Positions 24,217 to 33,309 are shown, numbered from the stretch's first letter. The stretch is DNA of 52,977 nucleotides from SZUA-521 sp041738285 (GCA_041738285.1 JBGSQB010000094.1:1-52977), one strand, 5' to 3'. Program-made: numbers and translations. Notes: generated by a model from the sequence alone, not told the origin.

Positions 24217-24779
24217 GAAATGGCCTCTGTGTTGTCGAGAGTTTCCACTGTGACGTTGGTGTTGGTGTAGACGCAGATGTCCGCCGCGATTGCGAGTCCC
24301 CGCCGCACGATTGTGACGGCATCGAGATCGGTGTTTTCGAGGAGCGCCCGGGCCGCCGCCTGGGCGTATGGACCGCCGGATCCAATCGCGACCAAGTCGT
24401 GTTCAGGTTCGATGACGTCGCCGGTACCGCTGATCATCAGCGTTGTCGTGGCATCGGCGACGATCAAAAGGGCCTCCAGACGGCGCAGCGCCCGATCCAT
24501 GCGCCACTCTTTGGCGAGTTCGACGGCGGCGCGCGTGAGGTTGCCGGCGTACTTTTCCAACTGTCCTTCAAAGCGCTCGAACAGAGTGAAGGCATCGGCG
24601 GTGCCGCCGGCGAAGCCGGCTAGAACGCTGTCGCGATACAGCCTTCGAACCTTGCGCGCGTTGCCTTTCATGATGGTTTGCCCCATCGACACCTGACCAT
24701 CGCCACCAATTGCGACCTTGCCATTGCGACGCACGCTGAGGATTGTCGTGGCATGAAATGGGGTGTGAGACTGTTCCAT
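24213..24779 (-). CDS. hslV: HslV, peptidase subunit of the HslUV protease
   Basis: 188 residues, a proteasome-beta-like threonine peptidase. The catalytic Thr follows a short prosequence: MEQSHTPFHA then TTILSVRRNGKVAIGGDGQVS; GNARKVRRL and GFAGGTADAFTL are further family motifs. The ftsN-hslV-hslU order is that of enterobacteria and Pseudomonas. Confidence 0.97.
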   Translation of the reverse strand: MEQSHTPFHATTILSVRRNGKVAIGGDGQVSMGQTIMKGNARKVRRLYRDSVLAGFAGGTADAFTLFERFEGQLEKYAGNLTRAAVELAKEWRMDRALRRLEALLIVADATTTLMISGTGDVIEPEHDLVAIGSGGPYAQAAARALLENTDLDAVTIVRRGLAIAADICVYTNTNVTVETLDNTEAIS

Positions 24780-24786
24780 GTTCGGC

Positions 24787-25314
24787 CTATGCAGCGCCCG
24801 GCTTGCGCGCGAGCAAGAGGGGGTTGATGTTCTGCTCGCGCAGCTTGGTCATAGCCCTGCGCATCTCCTGTTCGTGATCGAAGGGACCGACGATCACACG
24901 ATGCGCAACCGCGCCACTCGGCAGCTTTGCTTGCGTCGTGCGGGCATCAAGACCCGTCAGCAGCACCGACGCACGCAATCTCTCGGCGTCATCACGCGTC
25001 GAAAACGAGCCCACCTGTAGCAGATACTCGACCGGGTCCGCGCCGGCCTTCGGGGTCAGCTTTTCGTATGGCTTCGTGTTCACACTCACATCGCCGCGCG
25101 GCAGTGAGTCGAAGAACTCGAATCGGGGCGTTGCGGGGGCCGGCGACGATGCGCTCTTCGCTGGCGCTGGTGCGTCGGTGTCTTCGAGCAGTTCGGGCAC
25201 CAGCGCACCCGTGAGGGTCAACGCGATCCCGAGAACGAGGCCTGTACCGAAACTGCCCCATTGGATGCCACTCCGGCGCCTGCGCGACGTCGTTCGTCGA
25301 GGTCCGTTTGCCAT
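24787..25314 (-). CDS. ftsN: Cell division protein FtsN-like, SPOR domain
   Basis: 175 residues from ATG 25314. Cytoplasmic basic N-terminus (RRTTSRRRRSG), one membrane helix (FGTGLVLGIALTLTGALV), a Pro/Ala/Ser-rich periplasmic linker and a C-terminal SPOR domain (YLLQVGSFSTRDDAERLRASVLLTGLDAR...RVIVGPF) that binds denuded septal peptidoglycan. It is shorter than E. coli FtsN (319 residues) but has the same layout and stands between priA and hslV, the normal ftsN position. It is not overlapped by its neighbours. Confidence 0.8.
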   Translation of the reverse strand: MANGPRRTTSRRRRSGIQWGSFGTGLVLGIALTLTGALVPELLEDTDAPAPAKSASSPAPATPRFEFFDSLPRGDVSVNTKPYEKLTPKAGADPVEYLLQVGSFSTRDDAERLRASVLLTGLDARTTQAKLPSGAVAHRVIVGPFDHEQEMRRAMTKLREQNINPLLLARKPGAA

Positions 25315-25364
25315 GATTTGCGTTCGTTGCAAGCTGGGTTGGCATCATAGCGGCGCCGGTTCGC

Positions 25365-27539
25365 TCAGACCATGTCGTAAGGGTCCACATCCAGCGACCA
25401 TCGCACCGTGCGACTGCGCGCCGCGTGTGCTGCATCGATCAACTGTGTGAGCGCGGTAGCGAGCACGCGGCGCTGCGGTGCGAGGATTACCGCCTGAGTG
25501 CGGTAGCGATCGGCCCGACGTGCCATCGGTGCCGGCACAGGCCCCCAGATTTCGATGTTGGCGTGTTGCTTGATCGGCTGCAGCAGTGTGTCCAGGCAGT
25601 CGAGCGCAGCACGTTGTTCGCTGCCTTCCGCGCGGATGAGCGCCATGGCGCGAAAGGGTGGCAGTTCCGCAGTTCGGCGATGATCGAGTTCGAGCGCCGC
25701 GAACCCGTCGTAGCCGCGCTCGATGAGTGCCCGCAGCATCGGGTTGTCCGGATTGTAGGTCTGAATGATCACCTGTCCTGGCCGCTCAGCACGACCGGCA
25801 CGTCCTGCCACTTGCTCGATCAATTGCGCAGTATGTTCTGGCGCGCGGAAGTCGGCGCTGGCAAATCCGGCGTCGGCGTTCAGCACACCGACGAGCGTCA
25901 CGCAAGGGAAGTGATGACCTTTGGCGAGCATTTGCGTGCCCACGAGGATGGCGGGCTCGCCCTGGTGAATGAGATCGAGTTTGGCGACGAGGTGCGCCTG
26001 ATTACGCGTCGTGTCGCGATCGATTCGGATCACCTTGATGCCCTCGAACAGGCTCGTGATCGCCGCTTCCGTGCGCTGGGTGCCGAACCCCACGGGGCGC
26101 AGCGCGTCGTGATCGCACTCGCTGCACTGCTTCGGAAGCGGCGTACGGGTATTGCAGTGATGACAGCGCAGGCTGGGCGGCTGCTGATGGACGGTGAACG
26201 GCATTTCGCAGCGGGCGCAGGTGGCGCTGGTGCCACAGCGCGTGCACAGAAGGCTCGGTGCATAGCCGCGGCGGTTGATGAACAGCAATGCCTGATTGCC
26301 TGCCTGGATGTGACCGCGCACGGCGGCGATGAGCTGGTTGCTCAGGCCGTCTGTGAGGGATTGGCCGCGAAGGTCGATCAGGCTGAAACGGGGTGGCGGC
26401 GCGCTCGCTGTGCGCTGGGTTAGCCGCAGGTGCGTGTACCGACCGGATTGGGCGTTGTAGAGCGTTTCCAGCGCGGGTGTCGCCGTGCCGAACACGACCG
26501 GAATGGCGAGATCCTGGGCACGTTTTGCGGCCAGGTCCCGCGCCGAGTAGTGGAATCCGTCCTGCTGCTTGAAGGAGCCGTCGTGCTCCTCGTCCACAGC
26601 GATGATGCCGAGATTGGCAAATGGCACGAAGATCGCCGAGCGGGTGCCAACGAGTACCCGGGTGCGTCCGGTCCGGCAGCCTTCCCATGCCTTTGCCCGG
26701 TCGAGTTCGGTGAGTCCGGAGTGGTAAGCCGCGACGCTCGAAAATCGAGCCTCGAAGCGGGCGACCGTCTGTGGTGTCAGTGAGATCTCCGGCACCAGCA
26801 CCATCGCCTGGGCGCCACGGGCGAGGGTGCGGGCGATCGCCTGCAGGTACACCTCGGTTTTGCCGCTGCCGGTGACGCCATGGAGCAGAAAGGGTCGAAA
26901 TCGACCCTGGCTGGCGTGGATCGCGGTTACCGCCTCGCGCTGTTCTGCAGTGAGTTCGAGCGGGCTGGGATGGACGGTGAGATCCGATTCGAGCCGCGAC
27001 TGAAACGACTCCACCAGGCCCTTGCCGGCAAGCGTGGTCAGTACGCGGGGCGCGAAGCCGAGGCCGGTCAGGGTCGTTTGGGCGGTCGCGCCATGCGTGC
27101 GCAGGTGTTCTAGCGCCGCGCGTTGGGCATGGGCGCGGCTCGATATTTCGTCGCTGGCGCCGGGGATGATCCGCCACCAGGTTTCATACAGGGCATCGAG
27201 GCTGCGTCCGTCCCGCAGATAACCCGGCAGCGCGGCCAGCAGCGCGTCTCCCAGCGGGTGCTGGTAGTAGTCCGCAGCCCAGAGCATGAGTTCAATGATG
27301 TCGCCCGTCAGTAGCGGGTCAGCGTCGATGACGGCGCTGATCGGCTTGAGCGGTGCCTCGGTCTCGGTGCTCGAACCGATACCAAGGCAGATGCCGATGA
27401 TTTCCGTACGTCCGAATGGCACCCGTACGCGCGCACCGACTCCGGGTATCGGCAGATCTTCCGGCAGCCGATAGTCGAACATCATCCGTAGCGGCTTGGG
27501 CACGGCGACGCGGACCACAGCAGGTCGAATGGCGGTCAC
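25365..27539 (-). CDS. priA: Primosomal helicase PriA
   Basis: 724 residues from GTG 27539, giving VTAIRPAVVRVAVPKPLRMMFDYRLP, which fits the PriA N-terminus; GTG 27587 is an alternative. 3'-DNA-binding domain (1-100), winged helix, then the SF2 helicase with Walker A HGVTGSGKTEV, DEEHDGSFKQ (motif II), TATPALETL. Eight zinc-binding cysteines are in CTRCGTSATCARC and CHHC...CSECD. It restarts stalled replication forks. Divergent from rpmE. Confidence 0.96.
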   Translation of the reverse strand: MTAIRPAVVRVAVPKPLRMMFDYRLPEDLPIPGVGARVRVPFGRTEIIGICLGIGSSTETEAPLKPISAVIDADPLLTGDIIELMLWAADYYQHPLGDALLAALPGYLRDGRSLDALYETWWRIIPGASDEISSRAHAQRAALEHLRTHGATAQTTLTGLGFAPRVLTTLAGKGLVESFQSRLESDLTVHPSPLELTAEQREAVTAIHASQGRFRPFLLHGVTGSGKTEVYLQAIARTLARGAQAMVLVPEISLTPQTVARFEARFSSVAAYHSGLTELDRAKAWEGCRTGRTRVLVGTRSAIFVPFANLGIIAVDEEHDGSFKQQDGFHYSARDLAAKRAQDLAIPVVFGTATPALETLYNAQSGRYTHLRLTQRTASAPPPRFSLIDLRGQSLTDGLSNQLIAAVRGHIQAGNQALLFINRRGYAPSLLCTRCGTSATCARCEMPFTVHQQPPSLRCHHCNTRTPLPKQCSECDHDALRPVGFGTQRTEAAITSLFEGIKVIRIDRDTTRNQAHLVAKLDLIHQGEPAILVGTQMLAKGHHFPCVTLVGVLNADAGFASADFRAPEHTAQLIEQVAGRAGRAERPGQVIIQTYNPDNPMLRALIERGYDGFAALELDHRRTAELPPFRAMALIRAEGSEQRAALDCLDTLLQPIKQHANIEIWGPVPAPMARRADRYRTQAVILAPQRRVLATALTQLIDAAHAARSRTVRWSLDVDPYDMV

Positions 27540-27574
27540 GGGCGGTGCCCCGGCGCGCTGATGTGGCGCGCGCC

Positions 27575-27602
27575 TTGCGCCGACCACGGTCTCTGGTAGA
27601 CT
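27575..27602 (+). promoter_or_regulatory. Possible sigma-70 promoter of rpmE
   Basis: TTGCGC and TAGACT are separated by 16 bases, giving a leader of about 30 bases before the rpmE ATG at 27641. The boxes match the consensus at 3 and 4 of 6 positions, so this is only a candidate. Confidence 0.35.
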
Positions 27603-27640
27603 GCGCGGCCTTTTCGCACGTTCACGAGCTCTTCCGCGCC

Positions 27641-27853
27641 ATGAAAGCCGATACCCATCCCGAATACACCGCGGTCAAGGCCACCTGCAGCTGTGGCAAC
27701 GTCATCGAGACCCGCTCCACGCGTTGCGAAGATTTCCACCTCGATGTCTGTTCCAAATGTCATCCCTTCTACACGGGGCGGCAAAAGATGCTCGACTCCG
27801 GTGGTCGCGTCGAGCGTTTCCGCAAGCGATTTGGAAATCGCGCGGCGCGCTGA
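27641..27853 (+). CDS. rpmE: 50S ribosomal protein L31 (zinc-binding form)
   Basis: 70 residues from ATG 27641: MKADTHPEYTAVKATCSCGN. Four cysteines (C16, C18, C37, C40) form the zinc ribbon of the C+ type of L31, the copy used when zinc is sufficient. The open frame extends upstream to 27416 inside the divergent priA, which has no L31 sequence. rpmE opposite priA is the standard gammaproteobacterial arrangement. Confidence 0.97.
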   Translation: MKADTHPEYTAVKATCSCGNVIETRSTRCEDFHLDVCSKCHPFYTGRQKMLDSGGRVERFRKRFGNRAAR

Positions 27854-27866
27854 TCCGCTTTCTCGA

Positions 27867-27885
27867 GCCGGCCATCCTGGCCGGC
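27867..27885. terminator. Hairpin after rpmE, possible weak terminator
   Basis: An 8-bp perfect stem GCCGGCCA/TGGCCGGC with a 3-base loop begins 14 bases after the rpmE stop. No U-tract follows in either direction, so intrinsic termination is doubtful. Confidence 0.35.
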
Positions 27886-27970
27886 ACCTTCTGCCTTCGC
27901 GGGACTCTAACGGCTTGCGTTCGATGCGTGCATGGGCATTCTTGCCCGGCGTCCGTAGGAGGTTCATCGA

Positions 27971-29347
27971 TTGAGAGCGGTGCTGTTTGTCATCGGGTTG
28001 TCACTGGTCGGGATTGCTCATGCCGGCCCGGGCAAGGACATGTACGACGAGTTCGTCGCTCAGGATGCGCTGCTCGACGATGAGCGCTGGCAAAACTACG
28101 TCAAGGCGATCGGCGCTCGGCTGTTGGCCGTGAGCGATCATCCATCCGAAAAGATCGTGTTCTATGTGGTCGACAGCAGTCAGGTGAACGCCGGGGCGTT
28201 GCCAGGGTATGTGTTCGTCTACCGCGGCCTCATCACGTTCGTGGAAAGCGAAGATCAACTCGCGTCGGTCATCGGACACGAGATCGGCCATGTATTGGCG
28301 CGACATTATGAGGAGCGCCGCAGCAGCATGGCGCTGGGCAAAGTCGCCGGGTTCGTGTCTGCGGTACTCACGGGTGTCGGGCAGCTCATGGACACCGCCG
28401 ATGCCGTGACCGGAATGCTGGTGTCGGGCTATGGGCGCGAAGCGGAGCTCGAGGCCGACCGCATCGGCGGTGAGCTCATTGCCCGCGCGGGATACAACCC
28501 CTACGCGGTGATCGAGATGGTGCAGGTGCTCAAGGACCAGGAGCTGTTCGAGAAATCGATATCCGGTGGTCGTCAGACCTACCACGGGCTGTTCGCCAGC
28601 CACCCCAAGAACGACAAACGCCTGCACGAAGCCGTGGAGTCGAGTTATCGGTTCGTGCCAAGCACCACCGTCGAACCCATTGAGGACATGTGGGAGATGC
28701 TCGATGGCCTCGTGTTCGGTGACGAAGCCGCCGAGGGCATCGTCAAGGAACAGACCTTCTACAACAGTTCGGTTCGCATCGTGGTCACGTTCCCGAAGGA
28801 GTGGAGCGTCACCAATTCCCGCACTCAGGTCACTGGCGAGGCGCCGGGCGGCGCGGACAAGGGGCAGATCACCATCGCCCAGCAGATACAGGTCAAGGGA
28901 CAGGACCCGGCGGAGTATGTGAAGAAAACCTTGAAGCGCGATGACGTGACCAGCGGTGAATCACTCAAAGTGAACGAGCTCGACGCCTACATTGGCGATC
29001 TCGACGTCAGCGACGGCAAATCCGCCGCGGCGATGATCGCGGTGGTGTTCAAGGATGGCGCCGTCTATTTCTTCAAGGGTAACGCCGCGCCCGGCGCTGA
29101 TGTGGAGGCTTTCAAACGCGACTTTCGCGCCACCGTAGAATCGTTCCGACCGATGAAGCGGGAGGATGTGGCCGTCGCCAATCGCCAGCGGATCAAAGTG
29201 ATCGAGGCTACCCCCAAGGACACGTACGCGACGCTGGCACGCCGCAGTTCGATCAAACGCTATCCGGTCGAAACCCTGCGCCTCTTGAACGGCGACTATC
29301 CAAACAGCGAGCCGCGCCCGGGTGATCGCATCAAGACCGTCGAGTAG
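27971..29347 (+). CDS. Periplasmic M48 family metalloprotease
   Basis: 458 residues starting at TTG 27971, chosen because AGGAGG lies eight bases upstream and the signal peptide (MRAVLFVIGLSLVGIAHA) follows at once. The M48 domain (about 40-235) has the zinc motif HEIGHVLARH and the distal Glu in ELEADRIGGELIARAGYNP. A 100-residue middle region follows, and the C-terminus (about 400-458, VIEATPKDTYATLARRS...LRLLNGDYP...GDRIKTV) resembles a LysM-like cell wall-binding module. It is similar in layout to BepA/YggG-like quality-control proteases, without obvious TPRs. Monocistronic. Confidence 0.85.
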   Translation: MRAVLFVIGLSLVGIAHAGPGKDMYDEFVAQDALLDDERWQNYVKAIGARLLAVSDHPSEKIVFYVVDSSQVNAGALPGYVFVYRGLITFVESEDQLASVIGHEIGHVLARHYEERRSSMALGKVAGFVSAVLTGVGQLMDTADAVTGMLVSGYGREAELEADRIGGELIARAGYNPYAVIEMVQVLKDQELFEKSISGGRQTYHGLFASHPKNDKRLHEAVESSYRFVPSTTVEPIEDMWEMLDGLVFGDEAAEGIVKEQTFYNSSVRIVVTFPKEWSVTNSRTQVTGEAPGGADKGQITIAQQIQVKGQDPAEYVKKTLKRDDVTSGESLKVNELDAYIGDLDVSDGKSAAAMIAVVFKDGAVYFFKGNAAPGADVEAFKRDFRATVESFRPMKREDVAVANRQRIKVIEATPKDTYATLARRSSIKRYPVETLRLLNGDYPNSEPRPGDRIKTVE

Positions 29348-29386
29348 AAATAGGTCAACTGCCCCCTAATTCTCCTGTCCCTTTGT
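29348..29386. repeat. Intergenic stretch resembling a dispersed REP/RAYT-type sequence
   Basis: On the minus strand it reads AAAGGGACAGGAGAATTAGG and then GGGCAGTTGACCTATTT. The word GGGACAG...AATTAGGGG resembles the ends of IS200-like (RAYT) dispersed elements common in gammaproteobacteria. There is only one copy in this window and no transposase, so the assignment is from resemblance alone. Confidence 0.3.
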
Positions 29387-29665
29387 TCAGGTTCGCGCGG
29401 CGAGCAGACGAGTCTCGTAGTCGTCGATGTACTTGGCTACCGGCCAGGCGGCGCCCGTCACTTCGAGTTCGGCGGTCACCCGATTGACGATGTAGGGTGG
29501 CGCTTGCGGGCGATCACGGTCACCGAGCCGGCCGTAAAACATCACCCAGCCCCACGGTCGCTCGATGGTCAGCTCGTCGAACACGTAGTAGCGATCAGCT
29601 GACGCGGCGTCGGCGTGGTTCAATTCGCGCTCGACGATGCGGCGCGCGGCCTGACGCGAGATCAT
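29387..29665 (-). CDS. YrhB/Imm35-like small protein
   Basis: 92 residues. YYVFDELTIERPWGWVMFYGRL and PPYIVNRVTAELEVTGAAWPVAKYIDDYE match the small alpha/beta domain shared by E. coli YrhB and the Imm35 immunity family. It begins three bases after the stop of the PBP1A gene, so it is most likely on the same transcript. No toxin gene is nearby. Whether it is an immunity protein, a chaperone-like protein or something else cannot be decided. Confidence 0.7.
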   Translation of the reverse strand: MISRQAARRIVERELNHADAASADRYYVFDELTIERPWGWVMFYGRLGDRDRPQAPPYIVNRVTAELEVTGAAWPVAKYIDDYETRLLAART

Positions 29666-29668
29666 GGA

Positions 29669-32077
29669 CTAGAAGATGTCGGTGGGGCGTACTGGCGGCG
29701 ACCCGTCGAGCGGGAGTCCCTGCGCCTTGGGCCGATACTCCGGTGCGTATTCGGTGAGGAAGTACTCCGATATCGCGCCCGGCTGATCGGGTGCCACCGC
29801 TTCGCCGCTGCGCGGATCGATCTTCATGGTGACCACCCCCGGTGGCTGCGGTCGACTCACCTCGGGAACGCCATCCAAGGCCACCTTCATGAAGTCGATC
29901 CAGATCGGCAACGGGCTGTTCGATCCATATTCGTTGTCGCCCAGGGGCCGGTGATCGGAAAATCCGACCCACACGGTGGTTGCGACTGTCTGCTGGTAGC
30001 CGTTGAACCAGTTGTCGGCCTCGTTGGTGGTGCCGGTCTTGCCTGCAATGTCATTGCGTTCCAGGATGCGCGCTCGTCGACCTGTACCACGTCGGATTAC
30101 ATCGCGCAGCATCGAGTCGACGATGAACGCATTGCGCTCATCGACCGCGCGTGGTGCAGAGACGCTCGGCGCTGCCCCCGCGTCCGCCGTCTCCGGATTT
30201 GCTTCACATGGTTCGCAGGCGAGCGGATACGTGTCGGTGAACACAGCGGTGCCATCAAGCGTGGCAAGGCGGGTGACAATGTGGGGTGTCACCAGAAAGC
30301 CGCCGTTGGCAAACGTGGCGTAGGCGGTCGCCATCTGCAGCGGCGTGATGGCGATTGTGCCGCCGCCAACGGCCAGCTGGGTGTTGCGTGGGAACGTGCT
30401 CGTATCAAAACCGAACCGGGCGGCGTGATCGATCACCTTGCCGGCGCCGACCGCGAGGAGCACCCGCATCGACACCAGGTTGATCGACCGATACAGAGCC
30501 TCGCGCAGGCGCGTCGGACCGTTGTAGCGTTCGCCGTCGTTCTTTGGCCGGTAAGTGGTTTCCAGATTCTCGTCCTCGAACACGAGCGGTGCGTCCATGA
30601 AGATGGAGGCAGGCGTGATGCCGTGTTCGATGGCAGCGGAGTAGACGAAGGGTTTGAACCCGGAGCCCGGTTGCCGGCCGCCCTGCATCGCGTGGTTGTA
30701 CTGGTTGTTGGTGAAGTCGTAGCCACCGACCATCGCGAGCACTGCGCCGTCCTTCGGGTCGACAGAAACGAGCGCACCTTGAATATCGGGGGCTTGTGCC
30801 AAGGCCCAGCCTTCGGGCAGTTGGCGCAGATTGACCACGTCGCCCACGGCGACGATATCAGCGGGTCGGCTGGCCCCTGCGCCACGCGTGTTGACGTCGA
30901 TATAGGGTCGCGCCCAACGCATCAACTCGAACGCGATCTCCACCTCCTCGTTTGCGCCCAGCAACGCGGTGAAACCCGTCTCGCCGACCGCAAGCACCAG
31001 CGCCGGCTCCATGCCCGGCGACAGCGGATACGCGGTCAATGCGGTGGCGAGTGCAGTCTTGTCGGTGAGCGCCTCGGCGTCGAGCTCCATGTGGCCGATC
31101 GCGCCGCGATAGCCGTGGCGGCGGTCGTAGCGCAGCAGCCCCTCGCGGACAGCGAGGTTGGCGGTCGCCTGCAGGTTGGGGCGCAGCGTGGTGGTCGCCT
31201 CGAAGCCGCCCGTATAGACGTCCGTGCCTATCCGATTCACGAGGATCTGGCGCACCCACTCGGCCGCATGGGGCGCCGACACGTCGAGCGTGCGCTCGTG
31301 TACTCGGGCGCTATTGGGGGCGGCCAGGGCTTCATCGAACTGCTCCCGGCTGATCGTTCCCTGTTCGAACATCCGCTGCAGCACGAGGTTTCGGCGCCGC
31401 AACGCGCGTTCCGGACCATTGATGGGGTTGCCCGCGGTGGGTGCCTGGGGAATGCCGGCCAGCATCGCCATCTGGGCGAGATTGAGCTCCGCCAACGGCT
31501 TACCGTAGTAGGTGTAGGCGGCCGCCTGGGCGCCGTACGCCCGCTTGCCGAATGGCACGACGTTGATGTACAGCTCGAGTATCTGATCCTTCGTCAGTTC
31601 GCGCTCGATCTTCAGCGCCAGCAGGATCTCCTTGAATTTGCGGATGAAGACCTGGTCCAGGGAGAAAGTGCCGAGGTTTCTAGGCAGTTGCATGGTGATG
31701 GTCGACCCGCCGCGGGTGATCTCGCCCATGTTCATCACCAGGTCCACGGTCGAGTTGAACAGGGTGATCAGGTCTACCCCACCGTGTTCGTAGAAGCGCT
31801 TGTCCTCGGTATCGAGGATGGCGCGGACGAAGAGCTGCGGCACCTCTGCCAGGGCTGCGGGGATGGTGCGGCGCTCGCCGAACTCGGCGATCAGCGCGCC
31901 GTCATTTGCGACGACCCGCAAAGGGGTTTCGAGACGTACGTGGCGATAACTCTCGGCGCTCGGAAGTTGCGGATTTAAATAAAGAAATACACCCGCGAGA
32001 GTGAGTACTGCACCACATACAGCGGTCCAGAGGAACCACATAATCATTACGAATGTAGGACGCGGCTGCGCGTTCAT
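29669..32077 (-). CDS. mrcA: Class A penicillin-binding protein 1A
   Basis: 802 residues. Membrane anchor at residues 12-33. Glycosyltransferase 51 domain (about 50-230) with the catalytic Glu91 in EDKRFYEHGG and GGSTITMQLPRN (Pro where Ala is usual in this motif). An OB-like insertion (about 330-420) precedes the transpeptidase domain (about 440-700) with the nucleophile Ser472 in GSGFKPF, SIN (RSINLVS) and KTGTTN. It polymerises and cross-links peptidoglycan. Divergent from pilM, the usual place of ponA/mrcA. Confidence 0.96.
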   Translation of the reverse strand: MNAQPRPTFVMIMWFLWTAVCGAVLTLAGVFLYLNPQLPSAESYRHVRLETPLRVVANDGALIAEFGERRTIPAALAEVPQLFVRAILDTEDKRFYEHGGVDLITLFNSTVDLVMNMGEITRGGSTITMQLPRNLGTFSLDQVFIRKFKEILLALKIERELTKDQILELYINVVPFGKRAYGAQAAAYTYYGKPLAELNLAQMAMLAGIPQAPTAGNPINGPERALRRRNLVLQRMFEQGTISREQFDEALAAPNSARVHERTLDVSAPHAAEWVRQILVNRIGTDVYTGGFEATTTLRPNLQATANLAVREGLLRYDRRHGYRGAIGHMELDAEALTDKTALATALTAYPLSPGMEPALVLAVGETGFTALLGANEEVEIAFELMRWARPYIDVNTRGAGASRPADIVAVGDVVNLRQLPEGWALAQAPDIQGALVSVDPKDGAVLAMVGGYDFTNNQYNHAMQGGRQPGSGFKPFVYSAAIEHGITPASIFMDAPLVFEDENLETTYRPKNDGERYNGPTRLREALYRSINLVSMRVLLAVGAGKVIDHAARFGFDTSTFPRNTQLAVGGGTIAITPLQMATAYATFANGGFLVTPHIVTRLATLDGTAVFTDTYPLACEPCEANPETADAGAAPSVSAPRAVDERNAFIVDSMLRDVIRRGTGRRARILERNDIAGKTGTTNEADNWFNGYQQTVATTVWVGFSDHRPLGDNEYGSNSPLPIWIDFMKVALDGVPEVSRPQPPGVVTMKIDPRSGEAVAPDQPGAISEYFLTEYAPEYRPKAQGLPLDGSPPVRPTDIF

Positions 32078-32162
32078 CAGACTCTGATATGGTTAGATTG
32101 GGCAGCCGCGATGTCGCGACTTAAGTTGTGATGGGGACGACGTTATTTTCACGGAGTACCGA

Positions 32163-32191
32163 TTGCTCTGGCGATTAGACTGGTATCTAAT
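32163..32191 (+). promoter_or_regulatory. Sigma-70 promoter of the pilMNOPQ operon
   Basis: TTGCTC (32163-32168) and TCTAAT (32186-32191) are separated by exactly 17 bases; 4 and 5 of 6 positions fit the consensus. It lies 53 bases before the pilM start and is in the divergent region between mrcA and pilM. Confidence 0.6.
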
Positions 32192-32244
32192 GTCAAATCG
32201 CACGAAACGGACGTAAGTGCCCGCGCCAGTAAGGAAAAATCACC

Positions 32245-33309
32245 GTGTTTGGCCTGTTCACCAAGAAGTCCGATATTCTGCTGGGGCTCGACATCAGCTC
32301 CACCACCGTCAAGCTCCTCGAGTTGTCGAAGTCCAATGGCCGTTACCGAGTGGAAGCTTACGGCGTTGAACCCATGCCGCCCAATGCGGTCGTGGAAAAG
32401 AATATTAGTGATGTCGAAGGCGTTGGTGAAGCAATCAAACGCCTGACCAGTCGCGCCAAGGCGGCGTCCAAGCTCGCCGCCGTAGCGGTGGCGGGGTCCG
32501 CGGTCATCACCAAGACCATCGAAATGGACGCCGCGCTCTCGGACGAAGAGCTCGAAAATCAGATCACCGTCGAAGCCGACCAGTACATTCCCTATCCCCT
32601 CGATGAAGTCGCGATCGACTTCGAGGTGCAGGGGGTTTCCGGCCGCAATGCCGACCAGGTCGAAGTGCTGCTCGCCGCCTGCCGGAAGGAAAACGTCGAA
32701 CTGCGCGAGGCTGCCCTGGAACTGGGTGGATTGAAGGCCCGCGTCGTCGACATCGAGGCCCACGCCATGAAGCGGGCTTTCGAACTCATCAAACGACAGC
32801 TCGGCGAAAACGCCGATGAGCTGGTGGTCGCGATCATCGACATCGGCGCAACGATGACGACGCTTTCGGTGTTGGCGGACGATCGATCGATCTATACGCG
32901 CGAGCAGCTGTTCGGTGGCAAGCAGCTCACTGAAGAGATTCAGCGCCGGTACAGTCTTTCCTTCGAAGAAGCGGGCCTTGCCAAGAAACAGGGTGGCTTG
33001 CCCGACGACTACGAGCAGGAAGTGCTGCAACCGTTCAAAGAAGCTGTGCTGCAACAGGTCACTCGATCGTTGCAGTTCTTCTTCTCGTCGAGTCAATACG
33101 ACGATGTCGACTACATCGTGCTGGCTGGAGGCACCGCATCCATCGAAGGTCTGTCCGCGATGATCGAGAACAAGCTCGGTACGCCGACGATCATCGCAAA
33201 TCCCTTTGTAGACATGTCGCTGGCATCCAAGGTGGATGCCGATGCGCTTGCCAATGATGCACCCGCGCTGATGATTGCGTGCGGCCTGGCGATGAGGAGC
33301 TTCGACTGA
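32245..33309 (+). CDS. pilM: Type IV pilus assembly protein PilM
   Basis: 354 residues, actin-like ATPase fold at the cytoplasmic face of the pilus. Start GTG 32245, with AAGGAA nine bases upstream. LLGLDISSTTVKLLEL is the phosphate-1 loop, AIIDIGATMTTLSV phosphate-2 and VLAGGTASIEGL the adenosine motif; the SHS2 insert (about 70-150) follows the family. TGATG overlap with pilN. Confidence 0.96.
   Translation: MFGLFTKKSDILLGLDISSTTVKLLELSKSNGRYRVEAYGVEPMPPNAVVEKNISDVEGVGEAIKRLTSRAKAASKLAAVAVAGSAVITKTIEMDAALSDEELENQITVEADQYIPYPLDEVAIDFEVQGVSGRNADQVEVLLAACRKENVELREAALELGGLKARVVDIEAHAMKRAFELIKRQLGENADELVVAIIDIGATMTTLSVLADDRSIYTREQLFGGKQLTEEIQRRYSLSFEEAGLAKKQGGLPDDYEQEVLQPFKEAVLQQVTRSLQFFFSSSQYDDVDYIVLAGGTASIEGLSAMIENKLGTPTIIANPFVDMSLASKVDADALANDAPALMIACGLAMRSFD

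Noticed and set aside
29615..31978. 787-codon open frame on the plus strand opposite the PBP1A gene
   Set aside because: No family sequence or signal; it is the mirror of a GC-rich gene. PBP1A on the minus strand has all catalytic motifs.
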